Positions 1-8,245 of a DNA stretch of 64,000 nt are shown here, piece after piece. Made by a program: the position numbers and the translations under genes. The stretch comes from JACOMS01 sp964352785. Its GTDB lineage: Bacteria > Pseudomonadota > Alphaproteobacteria > Caulobacterales > Maricaulaceae. Location of the stretch: the NCBI GenBank assembly GCA_964352785.1, contig CAYGTI010000007.1, positions 1-64,000 on the forward strand. Reading direction: 5' to 3'. The notes beneath the pieces are model-generated. The model was not told the DNA's origin and made no database searches. It was given only the letters and a program-made list of their open reading frames with translations. Each line of letters begins with the position of its first letter. The stretch's first letter is position 1.

Positions 1-1304
1 GGCTTGCACACGAATGGGGGCATCAAGACCTCAGTCATTCTAGAAATATTTATTCCACTCCTCAAGCTGTTTGGACAGCATTTTTTCAAAAGACCTTATT
101 TACATCGAGCAATGAAGACGCAGCAGATAAGTATGCGGCCCGATTTTTGGCTAGCAAAGGCTATGGATTGAAAGAAGTACTCGAAAACCTTTGCGCCTTA
201 CCCCCGTCGACAGGAAACCATAGTCCCGGACAGACAAGAGCTCAAAATGTGGCTGATGTTTATACAAATGCCCGCAATCTAACTAGCTTGAATGCCTGCA
301 ATAGTGGAATGCACAGTGTAAATAGTGACACGATAGCGTTCGGAGCAGCTCGAAATACAATAGGTGAGAGTGAGGCTCGAGTATTTGGAGAACGCCGAAA
401 CACAATCGGAGAAAGTGACGCTCATGAGGTTAGATCAACTCGAAATACAGTCGAAGACAGCGACACATCTGACCCTGGTGTTGTGTTTACGAACAACGAA
501 TGTCTAGAAGGGAATGCCTTAAAATGCGCTGACAATGGCAAAACTAGACGCGCTTTTGGAAAAACTTTTGAAGCAATCATTTTGTTTAAGAAAGGATGCG
601 ATGCAAAAATCGCCGAAGCATGCTCAGAATTGGCGAGCACTTATTTCGTCAAGGACTATGATAACGAAGATGATGCACTAGCTTATAAATATAGCAAAAT
701 AGCATGTGACCTTAAAAGTGGACTTGGTTGCTTTATACTTGGCATCTCATACGAGTTTGGGAGAGGTGTTAACCAGAACGACTCTCACGCACTTTCAGCA
801 TATGAAAGAGGCTGCAAAGCCGATGATTTATCCTCATGCGTCGAGGCAGGAACATATCTTCAATGGGAGAAATTTGGAGAAGATTACACGCAAGCGGCAC
901 GGTACTTCCAGAAAGCTTGCGATGGAAAAGCTTACAAGGGCTGCTGGAAACTGGCTACCCTTTATCACGATGGCGATGGAGTCGCAGAAAGTCACATTAG
1001 GGCATTAAAATATCGCAAACTTGCATGTGATGGAGGATTTGCCAAGGGGTGCTATTCCCTTGGAAGCGATTATGGACGTAGAGGTGATACAGCCAAGGCT
1101 CTCGCAGCTTATAAAAAAGGTTGTGACGGGGGAGAGGCAGGTAGTTGCTTCGATTACGGACGTTACCATGCGCTTGGATACGGCACTGTAAAGAATGAAG
1201 TTATTGGACTCGCAATTATACGCCAAGTTTGTGGTGACGATTACGACTACACCGCTCAAACTTTCGCATGTCGCTGGTTAGATGAAAACGAGTATGACAG
1301 ATAA
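1..1304 (+). CDS. M48-type metallopeptidase fused to Sel1 repeats (5' end outside window)
   Basis: The frame is open from the left edge, so the true start lies outside the window; 433 residues are visible. The first codons read LAHEWGHQDLSH, an HExxHxxxxH zinc motif (about bases 9-38). About 25 residues later comes NEDAADKYAARFLASKGYG (bases 111-167), matching the E-x-x-A-D third-ligand motif of M48 peptidases. A linker follows with three 15-residue repeats beginning RNTIGES, RNTIGES and RNTVEDS. The remaining ~255 residues are about six or seven Sel1-like repeats, most with paired Cys (ACDGKAYKGCW, ACDGGFAKGCY, GCDGGEAGSCF), as in Helicobacter Hcp proteins. A TTG at 147 can open a shorter frame but would cut the protease domain, so I reject it. 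Export is likely given the Cys pairs, but the signal region is not visible. Substrate unknown. Confidence 0.75.
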   Translation, partial: LAHEWGHQDLSHSRNIYSTPQAVWTAFFQKTLFTSSNEDAADKYAARFLASKGYGLKEVLENLCALPPSTGNHSPGQTRAQNVADVYTNARNLTSLNACNSGMHSVNSDTIAFGAARNTIGESEARVFGERRNTIGESDAHEVRSTRNTVEDSDTSDPGVVFTNNECLEGNALKCADNGKTRRAFGKTFEAIILFKKGCDAKIAEACSELASTYFVKDYDNEDDALAYKYSKIACDLKSGLGCFILGISYEFGRGVNQNDSHALSAYERGCKADDLSSCVEAGTYLQWEKFGEDYTQAARYFQKACDGKAYKGCWKLATLYHDGDGVAESHIRALKYRKLACDGGFAKGCYSLGSDYGRRGDTAKALAAYKKGCDGGEAGSCFDYGRYHALGYGTVKNEVIGLAIIRQVCGDDYDYTAQTFACRWLDENEYDR

Positions 1305-1534
1305 ATACAGCTTCATCGTTTTGCAGAACATAGTCATGGGTTAAATGCTGAGAATGTCCTTGAATTGCGAACAGTTAGAACTCACAGGGGTTTGAAGACC
1401 TATATAAAATAAGGGTCTAAGGACCGCAATGCCCCCTCAGTACGCATACCCTATATTCTAGGCATGTCGGCTTTCGAGAAATTTTAGACATTCTAACGGC
1501 TCCAGAACAATGTCCGCATTGCCCTCACAATCCG

Positions 1535-1653
1535 CCTCGTTAAACCCAAACCTGCCAATAGCCGAACTGGTTGCCGCCGTGGAATATAATGGAGAATTTG
1601 CCTTGTCCCGGAATGTCCATCACCGGGTGGACCTGATGATAGATCACCGATTA
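1535..1653 (-). pseudogene. Fragment duplicating the 3' end of the VOC gene at 2679-3041
   Basis: Bases 1551-1630 are identical to 2690-2769, the 3' end of the intact VOC gene, and 1535-1550 match 2674-2689 with three differences. Read on the minus strand, the fragment encodes the same C-terminus (HPVMDIPGQGKF...FGYWQV) ending in WV instead of KV before the stop. It has an in-frame TAA at 1651-1653 upstream and no start codon. The rest of 1305-1784 shows no gene; a short piece near 1690-1725 resembles 2812-2840 and may be a decayed continuation of the duplicate. Confidence 0.85.
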
Positions 1654-1782
1654 TAAAGTTGCAACAATCGCAACGCCGAGGATGAAAGTTTGGCGTCTAT
1701 GTCGATATCATCCTAATTGAAATAGTAACGGACTGTCATTGAAAGACATATTCATAAGCTCACAGCAAACCCCTTGCATATT

Positions 1783-1796
1783 GTATGTATACATAC
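1783..1796. promoter_or_regulatory. 14-bp perfect palindrome at the marR start, candidate operator
   Basis: GTATGTATACATAC equals its own reverse complement. It overlaps the most upstream possible start codon of the MarR gene (ATG at 1785). MarR proteins commonly bind short palindromes in their own promoter; that this is the operator is inference. Confidence 0.45.
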
Positions 1797-2327
1797 TATA
1801 TGGATGGCATGATTACGAAGCATGATGATTTACTGGGCACACTTATCCATGATGTCGCGCATCTTTTGCGGCTCGAGATTGATCGACGGCTCATGGATCA
1901 CAATCTTACGCGCGTAAAATGGTTAGCCCTTGGCATTCTGCATAAACGAGGCGCGCTTACACAATCTGAGTTGTCGGACAGAATGGAATTAGGTGCCGCC
2001 TCAGTCGGGCGTCTCGTGGATCGGTTGGTCGAACGTGGTTTCGTCAATCGGGAGCAAGACCCTGAAGATAGACGATCCTACCGCCTTATTCTGACAAAAT
2101 CCGCTATTTCGCTGTTGGAAGAGCTTGAGGGTACATCGTCATCTTTGCGTGAAGATACCTTACATTCCTTATCGCACAATGAGGTCTCATCACTCAATTC
2201 AGGGCTTTTAAAGCTTAAGAAAAACCTGCAATCGCGAGCCGCGACTATTGTCGCGGTTACGAGCTTTGCGGCCTTCAAAACGGCAAATCATTCGGACGCG
2301 CTTTCGGCTGTGGGACTTACTATCTGA
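1785..2327 (+). CDS. MarR family transcriptional regulator
   Basis: A 180-residue protein with a winged-helix domain. The helix-turn-helix lies around residues 55-80 (LTQSELSDRMELGAASVGRL) followed by a wing with the MarR-typical DPEDRRSYRLILT. MarR proteins are dimeric, usually ligand-responsive repressors acting on their own and neighbouring genes. The start is uncertain: ATG at 1785 lies inside a perfect palindrome, and ATGs at 1800 and 1809 give a more usual N-terminus (MITKHDDLLG); none has a clear Shine-Dalgarno sequence. A small membrane protein gene follows 67 bp downstream and may be co-transcribed. The pair sits between two direct copies of the VOC gene 3' end and looks AT-richer than its neighbours, which suggests acquired DNA. 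Confidence 0.85.
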   Translation: MYTYYMDGMITKHDDLLGTLIHDVAHLLRLEIDRRLMDHNLTRVKWLALGILHKRGALTQSELSDRMELGAASVGRLVDRLVERGFVNREQDPEDRRSYRLILTKSAISLLEELEGTSSSLREDTLHSLSHNEVSSLNSGLLKLKKNLQSRAATIVAVTSFAAFKTANHSDALSAVGLTI

Positions 2328-2394
2328 CGTCAAGGAGAGAGTAATGTCTCTCAAAAACTTACCCCCATCCATTTATTTATAAGGATATTATAAA

Positions 2395-2619
2395 ATGAAA
2401 ATCTATTTCGGTGCTTTTGTTGGCGCGCTATTTCTCATGTTATTTGTTGGTATTATAGCCGAAAGTTTTGTTTGGATGGCTTTTGACTTTTTCCATGCCT
2501 CAAAGACAGTTCTCATAACGGCTGAGGGCGTTATGGTTTTACCTTTGCTTGTTATGTTCGCATTTGTGTTTCGTCATACTCTTAAAATTGAAAGAGATTT
2601 AGCTGAACAAGGGTATTAA
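2395..2619 (+). CDS. Small two-helix membrane protein
   Basis: A 74-residue protein with two hydrophobic stretches (about residues 4-28 and 38-60) separated by a short loop, and a charged tail HTLKIERDLAEQGY. I do not recognise the family. The start is supported by an AAGGA sequence about 9 bp upstream of ATG 2395. It follows the MarR gene on the same strand and may be its target; the location between the two VOC repeats suggests that it arrived together with the regulator. Low GC content compared with neighbouring genes. Confidence 0.6.
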   Translation: MKIYFGAFVGALFLMLFVGIIAESFVWMAFDFFHASKTVLITAEGVMVLPLLVMFAFVFRHTLKIERDLAEQGY

Positions 2620-2678
2620 AGGCACGCATCGATTATTGAGATAATGCTTTCCTCCAAAACTCCTTATAATCACCCTCA

Positions 2679-3041
2679 TTAAACCTTAACCTGCCAATAG
2701 CCGAACTGGTTGCCGCCGTGGAATATAATGGAGAATTTGCCTTGTCCCGGAATGTCCATCACCGGGTGGGCCAGTTCAGCGCCGGCGGCAACAGCCCGCT
2801 CTGTTGCGGCGTCGATATCATCGGTTAAAAAATAGGTTCGGGTCACAGGGTCTTCGGCGTCATGCAGAGGAGCCCTGACGCTGATACGTCCCCCGCCCGG
2901 CATCTGAGCCACTCTGGCATTGCCGAGCTCGGCAATGGGGTTTGAAAAGGCGGCTCCATTTGAAGCGGTGAAAACGGCAATTGTGCCTTTTACGTCCGGT
3001 GTGACAATTTCAAGATATTGGATTTTCATAATCAAGCTCAT
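2679..3041 (-). CDS. VOC (glyoxalase/bleomycin-resistance-like) family protein
   Basis: A 120-residue single-domain protein with the paired beta-alpha-beta-beta-beta layout of the vicinal oxygen chelate fold: MKIQYLEIVTPDV at the start, ISVRAPLHDAE in the middle, and a C-terminal half with FLTDDIDAATERAVAAGAELA and GKFSIIFHGGNQFGYWQV. Similar proteins are generally annotated as glyoxalase-like without a known substrate. A start four codons in (ATG at 3029) gives the more typical N-terminus. The last 80 bp are duplicated at 1551-1630. No operon partner is evident. Confidence 0.8.
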   Translation of the reverse strand: MSLIMKIQYLEIVTPDVKGTIAVFTASNGAAFSNPIAELGNARVAQMPGGGRISVRAPLHDAEDPVTRTYFLTDDIDAATERAVAAGAELAHPVMDIPGQGKFSIIFHGGNQFGYWQVKV

Positions 3042-3181
3042 ATTAAAAACGTTGCGCGGCGCGAGCGACCTTAGCGTTTTCGTCTTCGGTCAAAACAAAG
3101 TCAAACGTCAGCGGTGAAAAATAGTGGATTTAAAACCTCTCACACCCTCAACCGATTGCGCCGCCCGCGCGTAACAGTGCC

Positions 3182-3445
3182 ATGACAAACAAAAACTTTC
3201 CTGATGACTTCATCCCGTATGAGCCGGTCATAGATACGGGCCGCTTGAGCACCTCTGAGATTGTGGCGATGGCGTGGGATGACGCCACCAGTTTTGACGA
3301 TATCAAAGCCCAGTCCGGCCTAGGCGAGCCGGAGATTATCAGAATCATGCGCGCGCACATGAAACCCAGCAGCTTTCGCATGTGGCGCAAAAGGGTTAGC
3401 GGGCGCGCAAGTAAGCACACGCTAAAACACTCTAGGACGCCTTAA
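3182..3445 (+). CDS. DUF2805/TIGR03643 family small protein
   Basis: An 87-residue basic protein matching the conserved pattern of the TIGR03643/DUF2805 family from memory: LSTSEIVAMAWDDATSFDDI, then LGEPEIIRIMRAHMKPSSF and the basic end RMWRKRVSGRASKH. The segment EIVAMAWDD...GLGEPEIIRIMR resembles a helix-turn-helix, so a nucleic-acid-binding role is possible, but I know of no demonstrated function. It stands alone between the VOC gene and the convergent acyltransferase pair. No clear ribosome binding site precedes the ATG. Confidence 0.75.
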   Translation: MTNKNFPDDFIPYEPVIDTGRLSTSEIVAMAWDDATSFDDIKAQSGLGEPEIIRIMRAHMKPSSFRMWRKRVSGRASKHTLKHSRTP

Positions 3446-3501
3446 AACAGGCCGCCGTTAAAACGGATATAGGACGTCAACTTGCCTGCATAAAACAACG
3501 T

Positions 3502-4095
3502 TTATTGCCGCTGCGGCCTGATACCGACATAATTATCTTGGACATATTTCCAAATATAGGCGTTATCCGTGGCCAAATCACCGGTGAGCGGCATAGCCTT
3601 GTCTAAAACAACCCGTTTCCCGGGGCCGTCAAACCCGCAAATGAACACGGGAACATTCGCAGCATAAGCAAGGCGCAGGTAACCCGTTTTATACTTTTCA
3701 ACCTTGGACCGCGTGCCTTCAGGCGGGATACCGATGCACACTTTTTCCGTCTTTTCGATATAGTCTGTGAGCTGTTTTACCACGTCGGATCCCTTGCTCC
3801 GGTCAACGGGAAATCCGCCGAGAGCCTTAAAAATAGGCCCAAGAGGCCAAAAGAACCACTCTTTCTTGATCAGAAATGTATAGCGAAAACCAGAGGCCAG
3901 CATCGCAAGGGTTGCGGTTATCGCATCCCAATTCGAAGTGTGCGGCACGCCAATGATAACAAATTTTGGCACGTCTGGCATTTTACCCACGAGTTTCCAG
4001 CCCACAAGCTTAAGCCCGATAGAGCCGAGCGTGCGTGTGAGCGCATTACCCATGCGCGGTGATTGATCTGACATGTGACGATTATTGTATTTCAT
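3502..4095 (-). CDS. PlsC-like lysophospholipid acyltransferase (second of tandem pair)
   Basis: A 197-residue protein with the PlsC acyltransferase blocks: block I HTSNWD (H52-x4-D57), block II-like GGFPVDRSKG, and block III PPEGTR. Such enzymes transfer an acyl chain to a lysophospholipid or related acceptor at the inner membrane. It has no clear transmembrane anchor. It lies 14 bp downstream of a paralog (4110-4682) of very similar layout (MSxxxPRMGNAxTR at both starts), so the two are a tandem duplication transcribed together. ATG at 4074 (MSDQSPRMGN) aligns better with the paralog start than ATG 4095. The acceptor cannot be told from the sequence. Confidence 0.8.
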   Translation of the reverse strand: MKYNNRHMSDQSPRMGNALTRTLGSIGLKLVGWKLVGKMPDVPKFVIIGVPHTSNWDAITATLAMLASGFRYTFLIKKEWFFWPLGPIFKALGGFPVDRSKGSDVVKQLTDYIEKTEKVCIGIPPEGTRSKVEKYKTGYLRLAYAANVPVFICGFDGPGKRVVLDKAMPLTGDLATDNAYIWKYVQDNYVGIRPQRQ

Positions 4096-4109
4096 TGTCT
4101 TTTAGGCTT

Positions 4110-4682
4110 TTAGGTTTTTGGTGTGCGCACGCCTTCAAGATTTTCATCACAGAAGGCTTTAATGGCGTTATTATCAGTCTCTATGTCCCCTGTCAGCGGA
4201 AAAGGGGCCTTTATCCTGATTTCCCGAGAGGGTTTATGCAGGCCGACAATAATCACCGGCGCTTTAACAGCGGTGGCAATTCTAAGGTAGCCTGTTTTCA
4301 TCCGCCGCACGTTCTTGCGTGTGCCTTCGGGGGCAATTGTTAGCCAAGCTTTCTCGTTCTTATCAAACCAGTCCACCATTTGACTTGTAATGTCGTTGCT
4401 TTTGGATCGGTCAACGGGAATGCCGTTCATGTAACGCAGCAGAGAGCCAAAAGGAAAAATGAAGCCTTCTTTTTTCATCAACCAGTTAAAGCGGATGCCG
4501 ACAGATAACATAAATGCCATGGCTAAAAAGAAATCCCATAATGACGTATGGGGCACGCCTATAATCACCCCTTTAGGCTCATCTGGGAGTTGCCCCACAA
4601 TCTGCCAGCCCATCAATATAAGAGCGCTGCGCCCAATGAAGCGCGTCACGGCATTTCCCATGCGCGGGACTTCAGGAGACAT
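4110..4682 (-). CDS. PlsC-like lysophospholipid acyltransferase (first of tandem pair)
   Basis: About 190 residues starting MSPEVPRMGN. An upstream ATG at 4826 extends the frame by 48 residues with no family resemblance, so I prefer 4682. Acyltransferase blocks are visible: HTSLWD (H-x4-D), GIPVDRSKS and APEGTR, followed by KTGYLRIA. The family transfers acyl groups to lysophospholipid-type acceptors. It is paralogous to the next gene (3502-4095), with the same block spacing, and the two are likely one transcript. Having two copies suggests different acyl or acceptor preferences (inference). Confidence 0.8.
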   Translation of the reverse strand: MSPEVPRMGNAVTRFIGRSALILMGWQIVGQLPDEPKGVIIGVPHTSLWDFFLAMAFMLSVGIRFNWLMKKEGFIFPFGSLLRYMNGIPVDRSKSNDITSQMVDWFDKNEKAWLTIAPEGTRKNVRRMKTGYLRIATAVKAPVIIVGLHKPSREIRIKAPFPLTGDIETDNNAIKAFCDENLEGVRTPKT

Positions 4683-4932
4683 GTGTGGGCTGATATAAGA
4701 CAAGGAATTCGCTCTTTTCTGATTTACGCTCAGGAGAATTTTGACTGGTACATGCATTGTCCGTTCGGCGTCATCTGTCAATGGCCAAGTGGTCATCAAA
4801 AATGCTTGCTTGCCAATGCATTTCACACGTTAGAAGCTTATGTTCATTCATACTGACGTGTGCTCTTTTTGGGCGTGTGGTTCACACACTCTCTTGGCCG
4901 CTTTCGGACAATTTCGAAAACAAGGCGGCCCA

Positions 4933-5487
4933 TTAAAACGGATTGAGTGTATAGCCCTCTTGTTGCAAAAGTGCATGAGCCGTCATTGCCGAGAGCGCCA
5001 CTTCCACGCCCGGCAGTAAATCCGTTTTGGATATATCGCGATAAGCTGCCGTTTGCCCACAGAGTATAAGACGCACGCCTTTGGCCTTCAACGCCTTGAT
5101 CAACGGCGCGCTGGCGTTTTGGGCCCCGTCATTATTGGAGCTGTAATAAGCATGTGTCGTCAGGTCGAACGCGCCTTGGCCATGAAAAACCACGGCGAGC
5201 CTCATGTTCTCCTCAGCCACGCCAGCCTCGTGGTGCATGTTTAAAAACCGCGCGGCGCTATTCAGTGTGCGGTTGGCTGTTCCGGCCTCGGCACTTTTGG
5301 CTGTATCAAATGCCACTTTGAACACCGCGCCTTTCGGGATAAGCATATCCGCGTCAATTGTCGCAATTTGGCCAAAATCCGTGATCACAGCACCGCCATG
5401 AAAATCATCCGAACCTGCTGCGGCCGGCGCGGCCGCTAAAACACTCGCAGCCAAAACGGCTATTATCGTTAATGTGATATGCATCAT
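4933..5487 (-). CDS. Exported DsrE-family protein
   Basis: A 184-residue protein with an N-terminal signal peptide (MMHITLTIIAVLAASVLAAAPAAAG). The mature part has the DsrE/F-like alpha/beta fold: LRLAVVFHGQGAF, then ASAPLIKALKAKGVRLILCGQTAA, where the Cys corresponds to the conserved Cys seen in many periplasmic DsrE-like proteins. Cytoplasmic DsrE relatives carry sulfur as Cys persulfides; the role of exported members is unclear. AAGGAC stands upstream of the ATG ATG start. The upstream neighbour on the same strand is a 33-residue membrane peptide (5622-5723). Confidence 0.75.
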   Translation of the reverse strand: MMHITLTIIAVLAASVLAAAPAAAGSDDFHGGAVITDFGQIATIDADMLIPKGAVFKVAFDTAKSAEAGTANRTLNSAARFLNMHHEAGVAEENMRLAVVFHGQGAFDLTTHAYYSSNNDGAQNASAPLIKALKAKGVRLILCGQTAAYRDISKTDLLPGVEVALSAMTAHALLQQEGYTLNPF

Positions 5488-5621
5488 AAACAGTCCTTAT
5501 AAAATGAGTGAGGCGTTTAGCGCTCGGGCAGTATGAGAGCCGCAAGCTCCAAGCTTTGCTGTGCGGTCATTTTCATCAGGCATGTCTGCCTGTGACAAGA
5601 TACATCGTGCCCTGATAAAAC

Positions 5622-5723
5622 TCATATTCCAATCCGCAAATTTTTTGCGAAAAGGATAGCCAAAGACGTTATTAATCCAAATGCAGCGACCGAAATTAAA
5701 GCACCTTTCACGTATCTCATCAT
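5622..5723 (-). CDS. 33-residue hydrophobic membrane peptide
   Basis: A short open frame beginning ATG ATG AGA TAC GTG AAA and ending TGA at 5622. The product has a basic start (MMRYVKG), a hydrophobic stretch of about 18 residues (ALISVAAFGLITSLAILF) and a short basic tail AKNLRIGI. Translation is supported by an AGGAGA sequence 6-7 bp before the ATG. It occupies the otherwise empty 5488-5893 interval and may be co-transcribed with the DsrE-like gene 134 bp downstream. A longer frame over the same DNA (5497-5787) has no ribosome binding site or recognisable domain. Confidence 0.5.
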   Translation of the reverse strand: MMRYVKGALISVAAFGLITSLAILFAKNLRIGI

Positions 5724-5893
5724 ATCGTGATCTCCTGATTATCGGATTACGCAGCATGAAATTCACGCCGCATGTACGAGGTTTCATTACTGAATAACAT
5801 AAAATTCATTCCCGGCCAGCGCTATGATATTGCGCACCCATTTTATGTTTAATTAAGCTCTTATTGCTAGGCATCGCCTGTGGGAGTTTGGGT

Positions 5894-7426
5894 ATGGGTT
5901 TAAAGCATTATTTTTTGGCACTCGCGGCCTTTGGTTTGGTCTCTTGCGGGGGCGGCAGCGCTGCATCCGGCAGCGGGTTTATTGGCGGAACGCCCAGCGC
6001 GCCGTCTACGCCCGTAACTATAACTGTTTCCAGCACGGCTATTAGTTTTACAGCTCAGCAAAACGGCGTAGCGCCCGCCCAACAAACCGTGGAGGTGACA
6101 TGGGCAGATAGCCGCATAAATAATGTCGTGGGACGGTTTCCTGCTGGCCAGACTCAGCCAGACTGGCTAAGGGTAACCCGCGCCGCAAGCGCGAGTCCCG
6201 TAACCTTTAATTTCGATATTGCGCAAACAGACCTTACGCCCGGGGACTATACAGCAAGCTTGACTGTTGCAGCCCAAGACAACAACAATCAAGACCTTGT
6301 TACAGAAACGATTAACATCACCTATCAAGTCAGCGCCGCCAGCCCAGCGCCAGGGGGGGCAGCCGCCCGCGCTGATCAAGACAATGTCTATCATTTCGGG
6401 CAGACCATTGTGCAAAACGGCGCTAATGTTGCGTGGAGCGCCGGGACAGGAAATTGGTTTAACAACGAGATCGGCACGACAGACGCGATGGGGCAGCCCC
6501 GCACAAATATACCCGCCTTTCAAGCGCATTTCGAAACTATCGCAAATGCTGGCGGAAACTCCGCACGTATTTGGCTGCATACGGGCGCAACGACGACGCC
6601 TGTGATCGAAGCTGGCGGAACTGTGACAGGGCTTAGCCGTGAGCTTACCAATGAACAAGTTGTCTCTCAGATGGACGCCATTTTAGATGCGGCATGGGCC
6701 GAAGGCATACTTGTGACCTTCAATGTTTTTTCGTTCAACATGATTTGCGATACTTACCAACCGCAAGCGGCGAAACAGATGCTCGAGGCGAACTTTCAAA
6801 CCTACATTGATAATGCGCTGACCCCGATGGTCACGGGCGTCAAAGATCACCCGGCCATGTTTGCGTGGGATATTTTTAACGAAGCTGAGGGCATGTCACA
6901 AATTAATTATTTTTGCCCTTCGAGCGAAACCGTCTCGACGGAAACCGTTCAGCAAGTGGTCAACCGGGCGGCTGCGGCGATCCATGCGCTTGATCCGAAC
7001 GTCAAAGTCACCACCAGCGTTCACACGGATATTTTTGACCGCTATTCAAACGCGGCATTGACCAGCATCCCGAATGCTGACCCCAACGGCACGCTCGATT
7101 TTTACTCTGTGCATTGGTACGATACCGGGTGGCTCGTCTCCCCGCACATCACAACTGAAGCTGACTTTATGGCGGATAGACCGATCATTGTCGGCGAGTA
7201 TGACCCGGACGATACCGGAGCGACCGGTCCAACCGCCCAAGCCTCTATTCGCAACCTGATCGAGACCGGCGGCTATGGTGGGGCATTGCCGTGGTCGCTC
7301 ACGACCGGTAACGTGCCCGGCATCACGAGCGCTATAAACGAAGCGGCCTCGCTCTCGGGCCCCGTTGACCGGGCCGCTATCGAAGACTGCCTGCTCAACA
7401 GACCTGCGAGTTGTTACACGCCGTAG
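5894..7426 (+). CDS. Lipoprotein with Ig-like domain and GH5-like (clan GH-A) glycoside hydrolase domain
   Basis: 510 residues from ATG 5894; a TTG at 5864 extends the frame but would place extra residues before the signal peptide. MGLKHYFLALAAFGLVSCGG is a lipoprotein signal with lipobox LVSC (C18). Residues ~40-145 form a beta-rich BACON/Ig-like domain. The rest resembles clan GH-A hydrolases, mannanase/cellulase-like: FAWDIFNEAEGM gives the acid/base Glu (about E330), YSVHWYD the substrate-site His (~H407), and PIIVGEYDPDD the nucleophile Glu (~E435). It should cleave a beta-linked polysaccharide outside the cytoplasm, in keeping with a marine heterotroph. Exact substrate not assignable. 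Confidence 0.75.
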   Translation: MGLKHYFLALAAFGLVSCGGGSAASGSGFIGGTPSAPSTPVTITVSSTAISFTAQQNGVAPAQQTVEVTWADSRINNVVGRFPAGQTQPDWLRVTRAASASPVTFNFDIAQTDLTPGDYTASLTVAAQDNNNQDLVTETINITYQVSAASPAPGGAAARADQDNVYHFGQTIVQNGANVAWSAGTGNWFNNEIGTTDAMGQPRTNIPAFQAHFETIANAGGNSARIWLHTGATTTPVIEAGGTVTGLSRELTNEQVVSQMDAILDAAWAEGILVTFNVFSFNMICDTYQPQAAKQMLEANFQTYIDNALTPMVTGVKDHPAMFAWDIFNEAEGMSQINYFCPSSETVSTETVQQVVNRAAAAIHALDPNVKVTTSVHTDIFDRYSNAALTSIPNADPNGTLDFYSVHWYDTGWLVSPHITTEADFMADRPIIVGEYDPDDTGATGPTAQASIRNLIETGGYGGALPWSLTTGNVPGITSAINEAASLSGPVDRAAIEDCLLNRPASCYTP

Positions 7427-7447
7427 GTTCTAGGCAGCAGCGCCACA

Positions 7448-8128
7448 TCATGACAACCGATCTAATTCAGATTTATATGTCTCCAGCGCGCCAAGCCCCT
7501 TCGGGCTAAGTGTGTAAATGCCGCGCGACGCGCGCTCAAACCAGCCATAATGATTATCAGCCATGATATTGCGCGCGTTCCCTGCTCCGGTGATATCTTT
7601 CACCTTAGCCGCTTTAAGCGGACCGTTATCATGAAGCGCGGTAAGGCATTTCAGCGCGTTTTGACGATAGGTTGTCATCAAGCCTTTGCGCGTCTGCCCG
7701 CCTGTATTGGGATCACCGACCCGGTCTTGAAACTCTTTGAGCAGCCGCCCCGTTTTTGCTTTTGATTTACGCGGCTTATACGGCCCCGGATCAACATGCA
7801 CGAGCGCGGCGAGCCCGCTGACCGTGATCAGCCCAATCCCAAGGCGGCGGCACAAGGCTTTGTTACGGCGAAACTGCTTTTGAAAGATCCGCCCGGTTTT
7901 ATGAAAAACGGCGATATAGACGACATCCGTCATGGATTGCCGCTCAATGGCCTGATGAAATAAAGACAGCGAAAAACCCGTCTTTAGCTCGATAATCACG
8001 ATCTGTTTCTCTCGGATGGCCACAACATCCGCCGCGCCGACCTCCGCCTTAACCTCATAACCCTGCTGCTCTAGCAAGGCTTTCACGGGTTCGTATAAAT
8101 CTGCTTCAGCGAGTTTAGGGCGGGACAT
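7448..8128 (-). CDS. DUF2161 family protein, PD-(D/E)XK nuclease-like fold
   Basis: 226 residues. The N-terminal part has the restriction-endonuclease-like signature: E13 in ADLYEPVKALLE, then VGAADVVAIRE (D34) and IVIIELKTG (E47-x-K49). The C-terminal ~80 residues (TTYRQNALKCLTALHDNGPL through RGIYTLSPKGLGALE) look like a winged-helix domain. The family is common in alphaproteobacteria as DUF2161; its members are predicted phosphodiesterases without a demonstrated role. It is transcribed divergently from the PopA-like gene and convergently with the glycosidase gene. Confidence 0.75.
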   Translation of the reverse strand: MSRPKLAEADLYEPVKALLEQQGYEVKAEVGAADVVAIREKQIVIIELKTGFSLSLFHQAIERQSMTDVVYIAVFHKTGRIFQKQFRRNKALCRRLGIGLITVSGLAALVHVDPGPYKPRKSKAKTGRLLKEFQDRVGDPNTGGQTRKGLMTTYRQNALKCLTALHDNGPLKAAKVKDITGAGNARNIMADNHYGWFERASRGIYTLSPKGLGALETYKSELDRLS

Positions 8129-8245
8129 ACATCTTCTGCTAACGTGTTTTGGCTGCCTTTCAAGGTGATTTCAAAATAGGATGTATGCCTTGAAGGGACA
8201 GTGTTTGTTAACATTTGAGCAATCATTTTCTCTGACTGTCACGCC

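Noticed and set aside
5497..5787. Minus-strand frame of 96 residues
   Set aside because: No ribosome binding site and no domain; the 33-residue frame inside it, with AGGAGA before its start, is a better candidate.
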